The notes under the pieces are model-generated. The model was not told the origin of the DNA, did no database searches, and was given only the letters and a program-made list of their open reading frames with translations. A program made the position numbers and the translations under genes. DNA of 64,000 nt from CAVOXO01 sp963700425 (lineage in GTDB: Bacteria; Actinomycetota; Acidimicrobiia; Acidimicrobiales; Microtrichaceae): contig CAVOXO010000007.1 in assembly GCA_963700425.1 (NCBI GenBank), forward strand, positions 156,706-220,705, written 5' to 3'. This document shows, one piece after another, positions 36,813 through 45,240 of the stretch. Within the stretch, counting starts at the first letter, position 1. Every line of letters starts with the position of its first letter.

Positions 36813-37361
36813 GTGAACGACGGCGGTCACATCTCGGCTGAGGCAGGGTGGTATCCCGACCCGGAGTCTCCCGGCAGCGAACGATATTGGGACGGCGGCG
36901 CCTGGGCGGCACCGTCGCCTCGCCACGACGCTCCCGCCGAGACAGCCGTCGAGGCAACTGTCGAAGCTCCCGCCGAGACGTCCGCGGGGGCTCCGCCGGC
37001 GAGCGCAACCGGCTTCGGATCGGTGCCGGAGCCCTTCGCTCACTACGACCCCTGGAGCGGCGTCGGTGAGGCCGGATCCCCCGATACTCCTCAGAACCTG
37101 CCGCCGGTCGCGGGCGCTGCACCGCTCCACGACCTTCCCCCCCCTCCGCTCGTCACGACACCCGCCCACGTCGTTCACGTCCCTCCTCCGCCTCCCGCCC
37201 CTCCTCCCCCTCCGCCTGGGTCGCCCGTCGCGCCGGGGGCTGCTCCCGGGTCCCCGGGTCGGGAGACGGGCTCGAGGGCCACGACGATCGGCATCTTCGT
37301 CGCGATCATCGTGGGCCTCGTCGTCATTGCGCTGTTGGTGGCCGTCCTGATCAGCGGCTGA
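36813..37361 (+). CDS. DUF2510 protein with proline-rich linker and C-terminal membrane helix
   Basis: 182 residues from GTG 36813. Residues 9-35 are DUF2510 (A-G-W-Y-P-D-P, R-Y-W-D-G-G-A-W), a short actinobacterial module usually at the N-terminus of membrane proteins. A long Ala/Pro linker follows, with PPPPP runs at about 125-145, then a single helix at 160-180 (IGIFVAIIVGLVVIALLVAVL). Orientation places the DUF2510 module in the cytoplasm. Function unknown. Confidence 0.82.
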   Translation: MNDGGHISAEAGWYPDPESPGSERYWDGGAWAAPSPRHDAPAETAVEATVEAPAETSAGAPPASATGFGSVPEPFAHYDPWSGVGEAGSPDTPQNLPPVAGAAPLHDLPPPPLVTTPAHVVHVPPPPPAPPPPPPGSPVAPGAAPGSPGRETGSRATTIGIFVAIIVGLVVIALLVAVLISG

Positions 37362-37463
37362 CTCATGGCACGAGCGCGAACTCGACGTTCCACGAGGCCC
37401 AGCGGAGCGCCGTGTCGGATCGCCTCCCGGGCGCCGAACGGCGACATCTGGGATGCTCTCCAG

Positions 37464-38192
37464 ATGACAACCACACGATCCGTCGCCGCAGCCGCGCTGG
37501 CCGGCGCGGCGTCATGGACCGCCGCCGAGTACGGCCTCCACCGATTCGCCATGCACGAGATGCGAGGACGGGGCATGGCCTCGGTCGAGCACCTGAAACA
37601 CCACGCGGATGTCACGTACTTCGCACCCGCGTCCAAGAAGGCCCTCTCGGCCGCGGCCACCACGGCGGTCGCGTTCCCGCTGGCGGCCGCTGTCGCCGGC
37701 CGCCGATGGGCGACCGCCTACACCACCGGTCTGATCTCGATGTATTACGCCTACGAAGTGGCACATCGGCGAACCCACACCCACCCCCCGAAGAACGCCT
37801 ACGGCCGCTGGGCCAGGCGCAGCCATCTCCATCACCATTTCGGCGCACCGATGCGAAACTTCGGGGTGACGACTCCCTTCTGGGACCGACTGCTCGGGAC
37901 CTACGACGAGCCCGGCGTCGTCACGGTGCCGCGCCGCATGGCTCCCGAGTGGATGCTCGACGCCGGCGGTGACGTCCGAGCCGAGTTCAGCGCCGACTAC
38001 GTGGCCAGAGGCCGACGCAGCAAGGACCGGGCCCAGATCGAACGCGACCGGGTCGACGCCTTCACCAACGTGGCTCCCGACCCCACGCTCGAGTCGGAAC
38101 CTGTGTCGGCCGATGACCCCCCGCCGCCCGAGAGTGACCCGTCGCCCGACTCATCGGCGGTGGTGCATCCATCGAGGCCCGCCGTAGCGTAG
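37464..38192 (+). CDS. Fatty acid hydroxylase/sterol desaturase-family protein
   Basis: 242 residues from ATG 37464. A di-iron membrane hydroxylase fold with His clusters Y-G-L-H-R-F-A-M-H (about 24-32), L-K-H-H, A-H-R-R-T-H-T-H and H-L-H-H-H-F, the same order as carotenoid or fatty-acid hydroxylases. Two or three helices between them anchor it. The last 60 residues are an acidic, Pro/Ser-rich tail with no homology that I recognise. Substrate unknown. Confidence 0.83.
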   Translation: MTTTRSVAAAALAGAASWTAAEYGLHRFAMHEMRGRGMASVEHLKHHADVTYFAPASKKALSAAATTAVAFPLAAAVAGRRWATAYTTGLISMYYAYEVAHRRTHTHPPKNAYGRWARRSHLHHHFGAPMRNFGVTTPFWDRLLGTYDEPGVVTVPRRMAPEWMLDAGGDVRAEFSADYVARGRRSKDRAQIERDRVDAFTNVAPDPTLESEPVSADDPPPPESDPSPDSSAVVHPSRPAVA

Positions 38193-38235
38193 ATAAGGGA
38201 GTTGAGCAGTGTCATTCCCATGAGAGGAGCGCTCA

Positions 38236-38979
38236 ATGACACCCGATCGTGAACATTCTTCTGTGGAACCTGACCCGCTGTCGCGTCTGGACGAGCTGCT
38301 CCGTGGGATCGATGCCGCAGACTTCGAACTGGTCGAACCCCCTCAGGGTCTATGGGACCGGATCGCCGCATCGGTGGCGCCGAGCGCCGACGAGACCCGC
38401 GAGGCATCCCCGTCGGTGGTCGAGTACTCGATCGATGCCGACGACGTCGTGATCACCCGCGATCAGGGCTGGGCGGCCTTCGCCCGCCAGAACGACGCGC
38501 CCGAGCTCGTCGCCATGGACTCCTCCAGAACCATCTGGAGCTACTTCGGCAGCGACGAGATCCGTGACATCTGGCGCCTTCTCATCGAGCGCGTCCGTGA
38601 GGCCGGACAGGAGGCTCGGATTCCCTTCCGCTGTGACGCTCCCGACATGCGGCGCTGGTACGAGATGACCCTGACGCCCGAGGACCACCGAGTGGTGCGT
38701 TTCCGCTCGGTCCTCGTGTTCGAAGAGGCCCGGGACACGATCCCGCTCCTGGCCCCCGACACCGATCGGGATGTCGACGCAGCCCCGATTCCGGTGTGCA
38801 GCTGGTGCGGGCAGGGCAACGACGGCACCCGTTGGATCGACATCGAGGACCTCGCTCGCGACCGACGTCTGCTGGAGAGCCAGGTGCCGTCGATCTCCTA
38901 CGGCATCTGCCCGACATGTCGTGATCTCATGTCGGCGGATCTGCTCGTCGGCGACAGCACCCGCGGGTCATCCGACTGA
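38236..38979 (+). CDS. PAS-like protein with C-terminal zinc-ribbon cysteines, unknown function
   Basis: 247 residues, ATG 38236 after GAGAGGAG. Residues about 70-180 resemble a PAS or similar sensory fold (DDVVITRDQGWAAFARQN, then SSRTIWSYFGSDEIRDIWRLL and a beta-rich VVRFRSVLVFE). The C-terminal part has C-S-W-C-G and, 45 residues later, C-P-T-C, which would make a four-Cys zinc site. No effector domain, no membrane segment. Possibly a redox, light or small-molecule sensor acting through a partner. It ends just before the tRNA-Leu gene on the opposite strand. Confidence 0.7.
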   Translation: MTPDREHSSVEPDPLSRLDELLRGIDAADFELVEPPQGLWDRIAASVAPSADETREASPSVVEYSIDADDVVITRDQGWAAFARQNDAPELVAMDSSRTIWSYFGSDEIRDIWRLLIERVREAGQEARIPFRCDAPDMRRWYEMTLTPEDHRVVRFRSVLVFEEARDTIPLLAPDTDRDVDAAPIPVCSWCGQGNDGTRWIDIEDLARDRRLLESQVPSISYGICPTCRDLMSADLLVGDSTRGSSD

Positions 38980-39016
38980 TCGATCCGCCGGGCACCACGA
39001 CGGGCCCGTTGCCTGG

Positions 39017-39101
39017 TGCGGGAGGGGGGACTTGAACCCCCACGTCCTTTCGGACACAGGAACCTGAATCCTGCCGCGTCTGCCAATTCCGCCACTCCCG
39101 C
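39017..39101 (-). tRNA. tRNA-Leu (anticodon CAG)
   Basis: Read on the minus strand, the 7-bp acceptor stem (GCGGGAG / CTCCCGC), D-arm with GGCGGAATTGGCAGACGC, anticodon stem CAGGA/TCCTG with loop TTCAGGT, a long variable arm (GTGTCCGAAAGGACGT) and the TPsiC arm GGTTCAAGTCC are all present. The long variable arm and anticodon CAG make it a class II tRNA for Leu codon CUG. CCA is encoded at 39014-39016. Confidence 0.96.
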
Positions 39102-39254
39102 GGAGTGGATGCATCACGGTAGCCGATGCCCTCGGAGCCAACTCAACCGTCGTGTGATGGGGAAGCACCGCTGTACGGGTGCCCGCGACCTGCGTCGCGA
39201 GACACACGGTTCGGCCCCGAATACCATCTCGGTCGTCCTCGACAACGGAGCCCC

Positions 39255-39882
39255 ATGACCACGACGAGCCGCGACGAGGTGCGCGATCTCTTCGCTGACG
39301 GGCTGGCCGCGGCGTATGAGATCGGTGGGCGATTCGGCCCCGACGACTGGGAACGCACGGCGTGCGGGACCTGGAGCGCGGCGGACACCGCGCGGCACCT
39401 CCTGGGTGTCTCCCGCTGGTACCACGAGTGGCTCGACCGGGCCGTCGACGGGAATGCGACACCACCGTTTCGTGCCGCCGATCTCGACGCACACGCCCGG
39501 GAGGGGGTCGACGCGTTGGCCGCGGTGGCCGGCGCGGACGCCCTCGACTCCTTTGCCGACGAGCGCGTCGGACTACCTCGACCGGCTCCCCGATCACTGG
39601 GACACGCCCTACGGCTTCCCCTTCGGGACCGTCACTGCGGGTCTGCACTGCGGGGTGGCGGCGACGGAGTGGCATCTCCATGCCTGGGATCTGTCGACGG
39701 TTGCCGACCCCCTGCACACCCCGGCACACCCCGATCGACTTTTCATCGCGGCGGGCCGGTGCGTCGCAGCAGCCGAGGGTGGAGTCAAGGGCGCAGCGCT
39801 CCGGGTGGCGGTCCCGTTGGCGTCACGAAGGGCACCGTGGACGTCGTTGCTGGCTCGCTCGGGGCGGTCCGCGCCGACGTGA
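39255..39882 (+). CDS. Maleylpyruvate isomerase-family (DinB-like, mycothiol type) protein, frame-disrupted once
   Basis: About 208 residues from ATG 39255. The N-terminal part (VRDLFADGLAAAYEIGGRF, W-x-R-T-A-C-G-T-W-S-A-A-D-T-A-R-H-L-L-G) is the four-helix DinB/MDMPI fold. A single shift near 39565 leads to ASDYLDRLPDHWDTPYGFP, then A-T-E-W-H-L-H-A-W-D-L-S, which with the first His gives the three-His metal site. TGA at 39880-39882. Members use mycothiol or have regulatory roles; exact reaction unknown. It converges on the P450 operon, which suggests but does not prove a link to aromatic breakdown. Confidence 0.78.
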
Positions 39883-39949
39883 TCCGATCCGGGGCGCACA
39901 GAGCGCCCTGGGGCGTCACCCGGGCGATTGCACTCCGGCAGAACCGCAA

Positions 39950-39984
39950 CCGGGCGACCGGGCGACCGGGCGACCGGGCAACCG
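39950..39984. repeat. Short tandem repeat of ACCGGGCG
   Basis: Four consecutive 8-base units (the last ends GCA instead of GCG) plus a partial ACCG, in the short gap between the convergent maleylpyruvate isomerase-like and SRPBCC genes. Just upstream there is GTCACCCGGGCGAT, a diverged further copy. Low-complexity tract or part of a terminator region. Confidence 0.7.
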
Positions 39985-40500
39985 TCAGGGATTCGCTCTG
40001 GCATAGGTCGCCAGCGAGCGCAGGAGGCGCCGAGCGACCATCGACATCGCCGGCGCCACCGCGCGTGCCGCGTACCGACCGGGGCCCCGGGGAGTCATCG
40101 AGATGGTCCACCGCACCACGGACGTGTCATCGCCGACGTCGATCACCTCGTACTGTTCGAGAAACGCGTCGAGCAGCGGCCGCGACATCGAGTTGAAGCG
40201 GAAGGCCATGTGGTGCGGCCGTTCCCAGACGATGAACTCCTCATCGGCCACGATCCCGCCTGCCATCTCCACGGTCCGGGTGGCGCCCTCGCCGATCGGC
40301 GGATCACTCGTCCAGGTCACCTTCCCGATGACGTCGATCCAGCGAGGCCAGGCCTCTGCGTCCTCCCAGATGTCGAAGATCCGCTGGGGCGTGGCGGGGA
40401 TCTCCTCCTCGACCGTGACCGACACCGCCGCTCTCTCCGAGAAGTCCGGGTCGACACGCTCACAGTCGTGCGCCTGGCCGGCGCCGCCCCCGAGACTCAC
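39985..40500 (-). CDS. SRPBCC-family (START/Bet v 1-like) protein
   Basis: 171 residues, start GTG 40500 overlapping the P450 stop (GTGA). The domain starts at about residue 26 with V-S-V-T-V-E-E-E-I-P-A-T-P-Q-R-I-F-D-I-W-E-D-A-E-A-W-P-R-W, the usual opening of polyketide-cyclase/dehydrase-like SRPBCC proteins with a deep hydrophobic ligand pocket. The C-terminal helix (PAMSMVARRLLRSLATYA) is typical. Last gene of the five-gene operon, so it may bind the pathway substrate or an intermediate. Confidence 0.82.
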   Translation of the reverse strand: MSLGGGAGQAHDCERVDPDFSERAAVSVTVEEEIPATPQRIFDIWEDAEAWPRWIDVIGKVTWTSDPPIGEGATRTVEMAGGIVADEEFIVWERPHHMAFRFNSMSRPLLDAFLEQYEVIDVGDDTSVVRWTISMTPRGPGRYAARAVAPAMSMVARRLLRSLATYARANP

Positions 40501-41747
40501 GACGCCCGGATCTCGAGGCTCTCGAGTCCGCGCAGGGTGAAGCTCTCCCGGTACCGCGGCTCGGCGCCGGCCAACCCGATGGATCCGAAGCGGTCCAACA
40601 GCATCGAGAAGAAGATCTCACCCTCGGCCCGGGCCAGGTGTGCACCCAGACAGTGATGCGCGCCCCACCCGAAGCTCAGCGGCGGCGGCGTCCCGTCGAT
40701 GGCGAACCGCCCGATGTCGAAGCGCTCCGGGGCGTCATAGATCAGACCGTCATGGTTGGCCGCCCCTTGCAGAATGGTCACCATCCGGCCCCGGGGTACC
40801 AGCTCACCCAGAAGGGTCGTATCGATCAGCGAGAAACGGGCGTTGAGCTGGACGGGGCTGTCGAAGCGCAGCATCTCCCACACGGCGGATCCCATGAGTG
40901 ATGGGTCGTCGCGCAGGCGCTGCATCTGATCGGGGAATCGCAGCAGAGCCCACACACCGTTTCCGATGAGGTTCGAGGTCGTCTCGAACCCGGCCGCGTA
41001 CATCAGCATGGAGTTGACGATCAGCTCCTCGGTCGAGAGACGATCGCCCTCCTCCTCCACGTCGATGAGGGCGCTCAGAAGGCCGTCGTCGGGATGTTCG
41101 CGCTTGTGTTCCACGAGTTCGACGAAGAACTGGGCCATCTCCGCACCAGCGATCAGGCCCGCGTCGATGGCACTCTGATCCGCCGCCACGTCGATCAGGC
41201 GGGTCATCGCATGCACCCGGGCGAGGAACTCGCCGTCCTGATCCTGCGGTACGCCCAGTAGCTCCGAGATCACCGCGACCGGGAACGGCAGCGCCAGGGT
41301 CGACATCAGGTCGACCGACTCGCCGTCGGCCAGCCGTTCGAGGGGCTCGGCCAACAGCTCGCCGAGTCGCGGTCGCAACGACTCGACCCGGCGCGGCGTG
41401 AACGCCCTCGACACCAGAGACCTGATCCGGGTGTGGTCGGGAGGGTTGAGGAACAACATGGTGTTCGTGTCGGCGTCCCGACGCCGCGACGCACCGCCGG
41501 CCAACGACGGCGGCACGTCCATGTCGCGCTCGGACCGCCCCCACGCCGGGCTGCGCAGATACTCGAGGCACTCGTGGTAGCGGGTGAGCACCGTCATCCC
41601 CTGAGGAGAGCGCCATGCGGGGCTCCGGCGATGGAGCTCGCGGTACACCGCGGCAGGGTCCTGTCGGACCTCGTCGTCGAGGATCGCCGACACCAGGAGT
41701 GCGTCGGCTTCCTCGGGAGTCAGTTGGGCCTCGGCGGTCGACGACAC
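40497..41747 (-). CDS. Cytochrome P450
   Basis: 416 residues from GTG 41747 (a GTG at 41756 is an alternative). The oxygen-binding I-helix A-G-F-E-T-T, K-helix E-M-L-R, the P-E-R-F-D-I-G-R-F meander and heme loop F-G-W-G-A-H-H-C-L-G-A-H-L-A-R with the proximal Cys are all present. Soluble bacterial type, which needs a separate ferredoxin and reductase; neither is in the window. In the operon it follows a flavin-dependent hydroxylase-like gene by 29 bases, so both probably oxygenate one pathway. Substrate unknown. Confidence 0.95.
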   Translation of the reverse strand: MSSTAEAQLTPEEADALLVSAILDDEVRQDPAAVYRELHRRSPAWRSPQGMTVLTRYHECLEYLRSPAWGRSERDMDVPPSLAGGASRRRDADTNTMLFLNPPDHTRIRSLVSRAFTPRRVESLRPRLGELLAEPLERLADGESVDLMSTLALPFPVAVISELLGVPQDQDGEFLARVHAMTRLIDVAADQSAIDAGLIAGAEMAQFFVELVEHKREHPDDGLLSALIDVEEEGDRLSTEELIVNSMLMYAAGFETTSNLIGNGVWALLRFPDQMQRLRDDPSLMGSAVWEMLRFDSPVQLNARFSLIDTTLLGELVPRGRMVTILQGAANHDGLIYDAPERFDIGRFAIDGTPPPLSFGWGAHHCLGAHLARAEGEIFFSMLLDRFGSIGLAGAEPRYRESFTLRGLESLEIRAS

Positions 41748-41776
41748 GGCGTTCACCCCCTGGTGAAGAGAGCCCA

Positions 41777-42943
41777 CTACAGCATGGAACCGAACGGGAT
41801 ATCGACTCCCAGCTCGGTGCGACCACGGAGATCCGCGGCGGCGTCCTCGTCGAACATCACGTGTCCACACAGGGTGTTGAGGTCTCGTTGAGCCCTTTGC
41901 ATCGGTTGATCGAGAGCGTGGATCGATGCCCCCGCGGCCGCGCACAGATCCGCGGAGACCCGACGACACTCGCCCACGACATGGGCGGCGACGTGGCGGA
42001 AGCGGGCGCGATCTCCCGTCGACAACTCGCGAGGATTCGCGGCGATGCCATCGAGCTCGGCGACCGCTGCGTCGAAGAGTGCCGCGACCGCCTCCACCCG
42101 GGCGAGCCCGGCGGACAGATGCAGTCGGGGAGCGGGAAGGTCCCGCGCCTTCTCACCGAGGGAGTAGGCCATGACCCGGTCGGCCGTCCGCTGCCGGAAG
42201 GCCCGGACAACGCCCTCGGCGATGCCGAGGGCCGTGGCCGACGCCACCAGCGCGAACACCGGGACGAGGGGAAGCCCGTAGCGGTGATCACCGAAGAGCG
42301 GCTCGGTGTCGCCGTCGAGGCCGCCCATCAGCAGCGTCGAGTCGATGGCCCGGCGGTCGGGAACCTCCGCCTCGGTGGCGACGATGTCGTGTGAACCCGT
42401 CGCCCGCATTCCGTCGGTGTGCCAGGTGTCGACCACCTCGACCTCCGAGCGACGCACGACGAACATCTTGAGATCCCTCATGTCGCCGTGTTCTGGGGCG
42501 AGGCCCGACAGCATCACCCAGTCGGCGGCGTCGATGCCGGTGCCCCACTTCCACCGCCCGCTGAGCGAGTACCCGCCATCGTGTCGAACCGCCCGACCGT
42601 CCGGCGAGAGCGCGGCGGGAGCCAGGACATACCCCCGGTCCGCGTAGAGCTCGTCGACGGTCTCGGTCGGAAAGCGGGCGATCATCCAGTTGTGGACCGC
42701 ATAGAACGACCCCACCCATGCCGTCGACGCGCAGCCGGTGGCCAGCATCCTCACCGCGTCGGTGAGATCCGCGAACGCCCCCTGTGATCCGCCTCGTTCG
42801 GCGGGCACCAGCAGATCGATCAGCCCGATGTCGACCAGATCGTCGATGGTGGCCGCGGGCAGAGAGCGCTCGATCTCGGCCTTCTGTGCCCGTTCGGCCA
42901 GGGTGGATGCCAGGACGCCGGCTCTGGCCACCACGTCGGACAC
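41777..42943 (-). CDS. Acyl-CoA-dehydrogenase-fold group-D flavin hydroxylase-like protein
   Basis: 388 residues from GTG 42943 (V-S-D-V-V-A-R-A). The ACAD fold is evident (LVPAERGGSQGAFADLTDAVRML; R-W-K-W-G-T-G-I-D-A-A-D-W-V). The W-x-x-G-x-x-x-A-D-W pattern and the D-T-W-H-T-D-G-M-R-A-T-G-S-H-D-I stretch are typical of HsaA/HpaB-like FADH2-using monooxygenases rather than true acyl-CoA dehydrogenases, and the catalytic Glu pattern of the latter is not seen. A flavin reductase partner would be needed. Upstream gene ends 5 bases before its start. Substrate unknown. Confidence 0.82.
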   Translation of the reverse strand: MSDVVARAGVLASTLAERAQKAEIERSLPAATIDDLVDIGLIDLLVPAERGGSQGAFADLTDAVRMLATGCASTAWVGSFYAVHNWMIARFPTETVDELYADRGYVLAPAALSPDGRAVRHDGGYSLSGRWKWGTGIDAADWVMLSGLAPEHGDMRDLKMFVVRRSEVEVVDTWHTDGMRATGSHDIVATEAEVPDRRAIDSTLLMGGLDGDTEPLFGDHRYGLPLVPVFALVASATALGIAEGVVRAFRQRTADRVMAYSLGEKARDLPAPRLHLSAGLARVEAVAALFDAAVAELDGIAANPRELSTGDRARFRHVAAHVVGECRRVSADLCAAAGASIHALDQPMQRAQRDLNTLCGHVMFDEDAAADLRGRTELGVDIPFGSML

Positions 42944-42948
42944 CCCTC

Positions 42949-43596
42949 TCACTCGACCCCGCCGGAGATGGCCGCCCCCACGTCGTATCCGTCGAACCCC
43001 TCGGGCGATGGCACCTCCACGATCGGGTCGTCGCGATCGTCCCATTCGGTCCGCAGTGCCCGACTCATGATGGCGTGCATGATGTACAGCGAGGTGATGT
43101 AGGTCAGCTCGAGGATCTCCACATCGTCGAGGTGTTCGCGCAGAGCGTCGAAGAGACCGTCGGGCACGCGCCCGCCCTGCAGCGCCAGCGCATCGGTGTA
43201 CGACAGGACCATCCGCTCGAGGGGAGAGAACTCGTCGGACGCCGCCCAGTGGGCGATGGCCTCGATCTTGGAGTCGCTCATACCCAGCAGGCGGCACGAC
43301 TTGGAGTGCTGGGAGAAGACGAACTGACTACCGACGACCCACCCGGCGCGGGTCTGGCCGAGCTCTCGTAGCATCGGGTCGAGCCGACGGGCCGAGCTGC
43401 GGTACACCCCGAATCCGGCCACGGCGTGTTCGAAGATGTCGGGCGAATTGGCGAACACCGTCCACCAGTCGCCCGGCGTACCCGTGGTCGTCCCCGGTTC
43501 CGCGACCGGATCGCGATCGCCGAAGAGGAATCGATACATCATCTCGACGATCGGAGCGTCGTTCTCGCTTCGGCTCACCTCACGGAGTCGGGGCAT
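42949..43596 (-). CDS. AhpD-like / carboxymuconolactone decarboxylase-family protein
   Basis: 215 residues, alpha-helical. The motif SQFVFSQHSKSCRLLGMSDSKI (about 93-114) lines up with the AhpD core, but the first Cys of the usual C-x-x-C is replaced (Q-H-S-K-S-C), so disulfide reductase activity is doubtful. This arrangement is common in CMD proteins in degradation clusters. Its start at 43596 overlaps the VOC gene by 17 bases and its stop is 5 bases before the flavin hydroxylase. Confidence 0.78.
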   Translation of the reverse strand: MPRLREVSRSENDAPIVEMMYRFLFGDRDPVAEPGTTTGTPGDWWTVFANSPDIFEHAVAGFGVYRSSARRLDPMLRELGQTRAGWVVGSQFVFSQHSKSCRLLGMSDSKIEAIAHWAASDEFSPLERMVLSYTDALALQGGRVPDGLFDALREHLDDVEILELTYITSLYIMHAIMSRALRTEWDDRDDPIVEVPSPEGFDGYDVGAAISGGVE

Positions 43597-44131
43597 GGTT
43601 CGCTCCTTCGTGGAGGGTGATCGTCGCGGGGGGACGGGGCCTCACGGTCTCGGTGAGCAGCCGATGGGCCTCGGCAGGGTCTGGCGTGACCCCCGGGGTG
43701 TCTCGGCAGAATTCGATGAGGATCTGGTTGGGGTCGAGGTAGTAGAGCGAGTGACACCACCCGTGATCGACGTCCATGACCGGGGGTACACCTCCCGCAT
43801 CCATGCGGGCCCGCACCTCGATCTGGCTCTGCTCGGTGGCTCCGAACGCTATGTGGTTGACCCAGACCGGCAGTCCGTTCCCCGTGGACACGGCGGTGGA
43901 GTAGTCGTCCCGCTCGCCCATGCCGTGCAGCTCGAAGAATGCCATCGACGAACCGTCTCCGGTGTCGAAGAACAGGTGCCTCATGTAGTTGTCACCGGCA
44001 CCGTCGACCTCGGTGTGGATGAGCGGGAATCCCACGAGCTCCTCGTAGAAGTGGACCGTCGCGGCCACGTCGCGACAGGCGTAGGCCACGTGATGGATCC
44101 CCGTCGGGTTGACGATGGGTGGTGTGGTCAT
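43580..44131 (-). CDS. VOC-superfamily protein (glyoxalase/extradiol dioxygenase-like)
   Basis: 183 residues, two beta-alpha-beta-beta-beta modules. Probable metal ligands: His in G-I-H-H-V-A-Y-A, His in V-N-H-I-A-F-G and Glu in L-I-E-F-C. ATG 44131. First gene of the tight operon ending at 39985; the H/H/E triad allows dioxygenase, isomerase or epimerase activity. It diverges from GluQ-RS with 62 bases between starts. Confidence 0.83.
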   Translation of the reverse strand: MTTPPIVNPTGIHHVAYACRDVAATVHFYEELVGFPLIHTEVDGAGDNYMRHLFFDTGDGSSMAFFELHGMGERDDYSTAVSTGNGLPVWVNHIAFGATEQSQIEVRARMDAGGVPPVMDVDHGWCHSLYYLDPNQILIEFCRDTPGVTPDPAEAHRLLTETVRPRPPATITLHEGANHAPTP

Positions 44132-44193
44132 GGACCGATCCTTTCCGGTCGCCCCCGCACCGCGACCCTTGTCGTCGCGCCCACCGTACCGGC

Positions 44194-45240
44194 ATGATCG
44201 ATTCGCGTCAGCGAGCAGGACAAGATCGAGGGGTGTTGATCGGCCGCTTCGCTCCCAGCCCGACCGGCGACCTCCATGTCGGCAACCTGCGCACCGCCCT
44301 CGTCGCGTGGCTCGCGGCCCGATCGGTCGGCGGGCTCTTCCTCATGAGGATGGAGGATCTCGACCATGAGCAGTCGTCTCCGGCGACCGCCACCCGCCAG
44401 CTGGCCGACCTCGAACGACTGGGCCTGGACTGGGACGGAGACGTCGTCTTCCAGTCGAACCGCTTCGACCGCTACGACGCGGTCATCGCGGATCTCGCCG
44501 ATCGCGACCTTCTCTACCCCTGCTACTGCACCCGCAAGGAGATCACGGAGGCCGCCTCGGCGCCCCACGACTCGGCTGACCCCCACGCCTCCGCGGAAGA
44601 CGACGCCCATCGTGGCCCCGACGTCGCCGAGCGCCGCTCCGACGTCCACCAACCCGTCCGTTCGTACCCGGGAACGTGTCGGCACCTCACGTCGGCCGAT
44701 CGGCGCGAACGCGAGCGACGCGGTCGACCTCCCGCTCTCCGCCTCCGCGGGCCGGCCCAGGCCGTGTCGTTCGACGACGCCGTCTACGGTCCTCGCCGCG
44801 GCCTCGTCGACGACGTGGTCGTGCGGAGAAACGACGGGGTCGCGGCGTACAACCTCGCGGTGGTCGTGGACGACTCCGACAGCGGCGTCACCCAGGTGGT
44901 GCGAGGCGACGATCTGTTGGGCTCGGTCCCCCGTCAGCTGCACATCGCGTCGACCGCCGGGCTCCGCGCCCCTCGCTATGCCCATGTCCCCCTCGTCATG
45001 GCACCCAACGGTGAGCGGCTCGCGAAGCGGCACGGGGCGGTGACCCTCCGTGAGCGCGAGGCCGCCGGTGACTCGCCCGCCTCTCTCGTCGGCGTTCTGG
45101 CCCACAGCATCGGGCTCGTCGGCGAGGCCGACCCCATCGCCGCGGCCGAGCTGGTGGACGCCTTCTCGTTCGCCGCGCTCCACACCGAGCGGTGGACCAT
45201 CCCCGGTGAGTGGGCCGCTCCCGATCAGCAGCGCCGCTGA
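44194..45240 (+). CDS. gluQ: Glutamyl-Q tRNA(Asp) synthetase
   Basis: Attaches glutamate to queuosine in tRNA-Asp. 348 residues from ATG 44194 (GTG 44233 is possible, since the fold begins right after at I-G-R-F-A-P-S-P-T-G). HIGH-type motif H-V-G-N (29-32 region), zinc site C-Y-C-T-R ... Y-P-G-T-C, and KMSKS-like L-A-K-R-H-G. It lacks the anticodon-binding domain of GluRS. The zinc-region insert (about 125-170) is longer and His/Asp-rich. It converges with the trypsin-like gene, overlapping 16 bases. Confidence 0.9.
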   Translation: MIDSRQRAGQDRGVLIGRFAPSPTGDLHVGNLRTALVAWLAARSVGGLFLMRMEDLDHEQSSPATATRQLADLERLGLDWDGDVVFQSNRFDRYDAVIADLADRDLLYPCYCTRKEITEAASAPHDSADPHASAEDDAHRGPDVAERRSDVHQPVRSYPGTCRHLTSADRRERERRGRPPALRLRGPAQAVSFDDAVYGPRRGLVDDVVVRRNDGVAAYNLAVVVDDSDSGVTQVVRGDDLLGSVPRQLHIASTAGLRAPRYAHVPLVMAPNGERLAKRHGAVTLREREAAGDSPASLVGVLAHSIGLVGEADPIAAAELVDAFSFAALHTERWTIPGEWAAPDQQRR

